Shown in pieces: positions 63,814-64,000 of a DNA stretch of 64,000 nucleotides. Source of the stretch: Paraburkholderia fungorum (GTDB lineage Bacteria; Pseudomonadota; Gammaproteobacteria; Burkholderiales; Burkholderiaceae); the NCBI RefSeq assembly GCF_900099835.1, contig NZ_FNKP01000002.1:1426001-1490000 (forward strand). The letters run 5' to 3'. Positions within the stretch are counted from its first letter, which is position 1. The number at the start of each line of letters is the position of its first letter. The translations under genes were made by a program, and so were the position numbers. The notes under the pieces are model-generated. The model saw only the letters and a list, made by a program, of their open reading frames with translations. It was not told where the DNA came from and did not search any database.

Positions 63814-64000
63814 GTGCGCAGTCGATCCCCTTTATCCGATCCCGCCAGGCGCGGTCGACAGGTGGCAAACGAGATTTCGTCGACCATCGTCGCCGTGAAA
63901 TCAGCGTCCGAACGCGGCCGGGCCGAGTCGATCCGCGATGTGGTCGACGCGTACCGGCGCCTTTACGGCAGCGTGCAGCGCTTCGTGCTGATGCTGACCG
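63814..64000 (+). CDS. Hypothetical protein, 3' end outside the window
   Basis: A GTG at 63814, with CAGGAG about ten bases upstream, opens a frame that reaches the edge. The first 62 residues (MRSRSPLSDPARRGRQVANE, then SSTIVAVKSASERGRAESIR) are basic and then helical, with no motif I recognise. The upstream AT-richer stretch at about 63690-63760 would be a reasonable promoter. The product and even the reality of the gene depend on sequence to the right. Confidence 0.45.
   Translation, partial: MRSRSPLSDPARRGRQVANEISSTIVAVKSASERGRAESIRDVVDAYRRLYGSVQRFVLMLT

Overview
The window is about 64 kb of GC-rich DNA packed with intact genes. The codon bias is strongly G/C-ending. The gene types (cobalamin genes under a B12 riboswitch, DUF4148 and DUF1488 proteins, KatE with a C-terminal extension, PrpR-type sigma-54 regulator, pirin/DoxX, AlkB hydroxylase) suggest a Burkholderiaceae chromosome, most likely Paraburkholderia. 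That is an inference from family content, not a database match. I saw no rRNA, tRNA, CRISPR array, prophage or insertion sequence.

Layout. 1-12.5 kb holds a partial EamA exporter, a secreted glycoside-hydrolase lipoprotein with a PA14 domain, a GFA-type zinc protein, an AlkB-type DNA-repair dioxygenase behind an SOS box, a beta carbonic anhydrase, small DUF4148 and DUF1488 proteins, an MFS exporter, an AraC/hydrolase pair and a rhomboid protease. 12.6-21.7 kb is a divergent corrin-ring locus: cobL-cbiD-cobK-cobM on the minus strand and cobG-cobH-cobI-(cbiG-cobJ) on the plus strand. A cobalamin riboswitch with its own terminator precedes only the plus arm. 21.7-31.4 kb carries an SbcCD/YhaNO-like nuclease pair, DUF445 and AI-2E membrane proteins, and a flavin monooxygenase with a DUF2783 partner.

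31.4-36.6 kb is a three-gene cassette (aromatic aminotransferase, class II aldolase, ketopantoate-reductase-like enzyme) divergent from a LysR gene whose transcript looks leaderless, followed by a LuxR regulator. 36.6-43 kb is a four-gene signalling operon: CHASE3 hybrid kinase with three receivers, CheR, CheB, and a receiver-kinase. 43-54.9 kb covers periplasmic trehalase, KatE catalase, a MipA/OmpV outer-membrane protein, a LysR/pirin/DoxX group, alkane monooxygenase, and ahpF/ahpC with an OxyR-like half site.

54.9-64 kb has a PrpR-like sigma-54 activator facing a lone isocitrate-lyase/PEP-mutase-family gene. A tandem palindromic operator and a near-consensus -24/-12 promoter lie between them, and no other prp gene is present. 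It is followed by an MFS exporter, a GNAT, a short CDF transporter, a prolyl-4-hydroxylase-like protein, an NTF2-like protein, a LysR remnant and a partial gene at the edge.

Most interesting signals: the SOS box over the alkB promoter, the PrpR-like/lyase module with its readable sigma-54 architecture, the mixed aerobic/anaerobic cobalamin gene set with one-sided riboswitch control, the CheR/CheB kinase operon, and an orphan minus-strand terminator that could end a small RNA.
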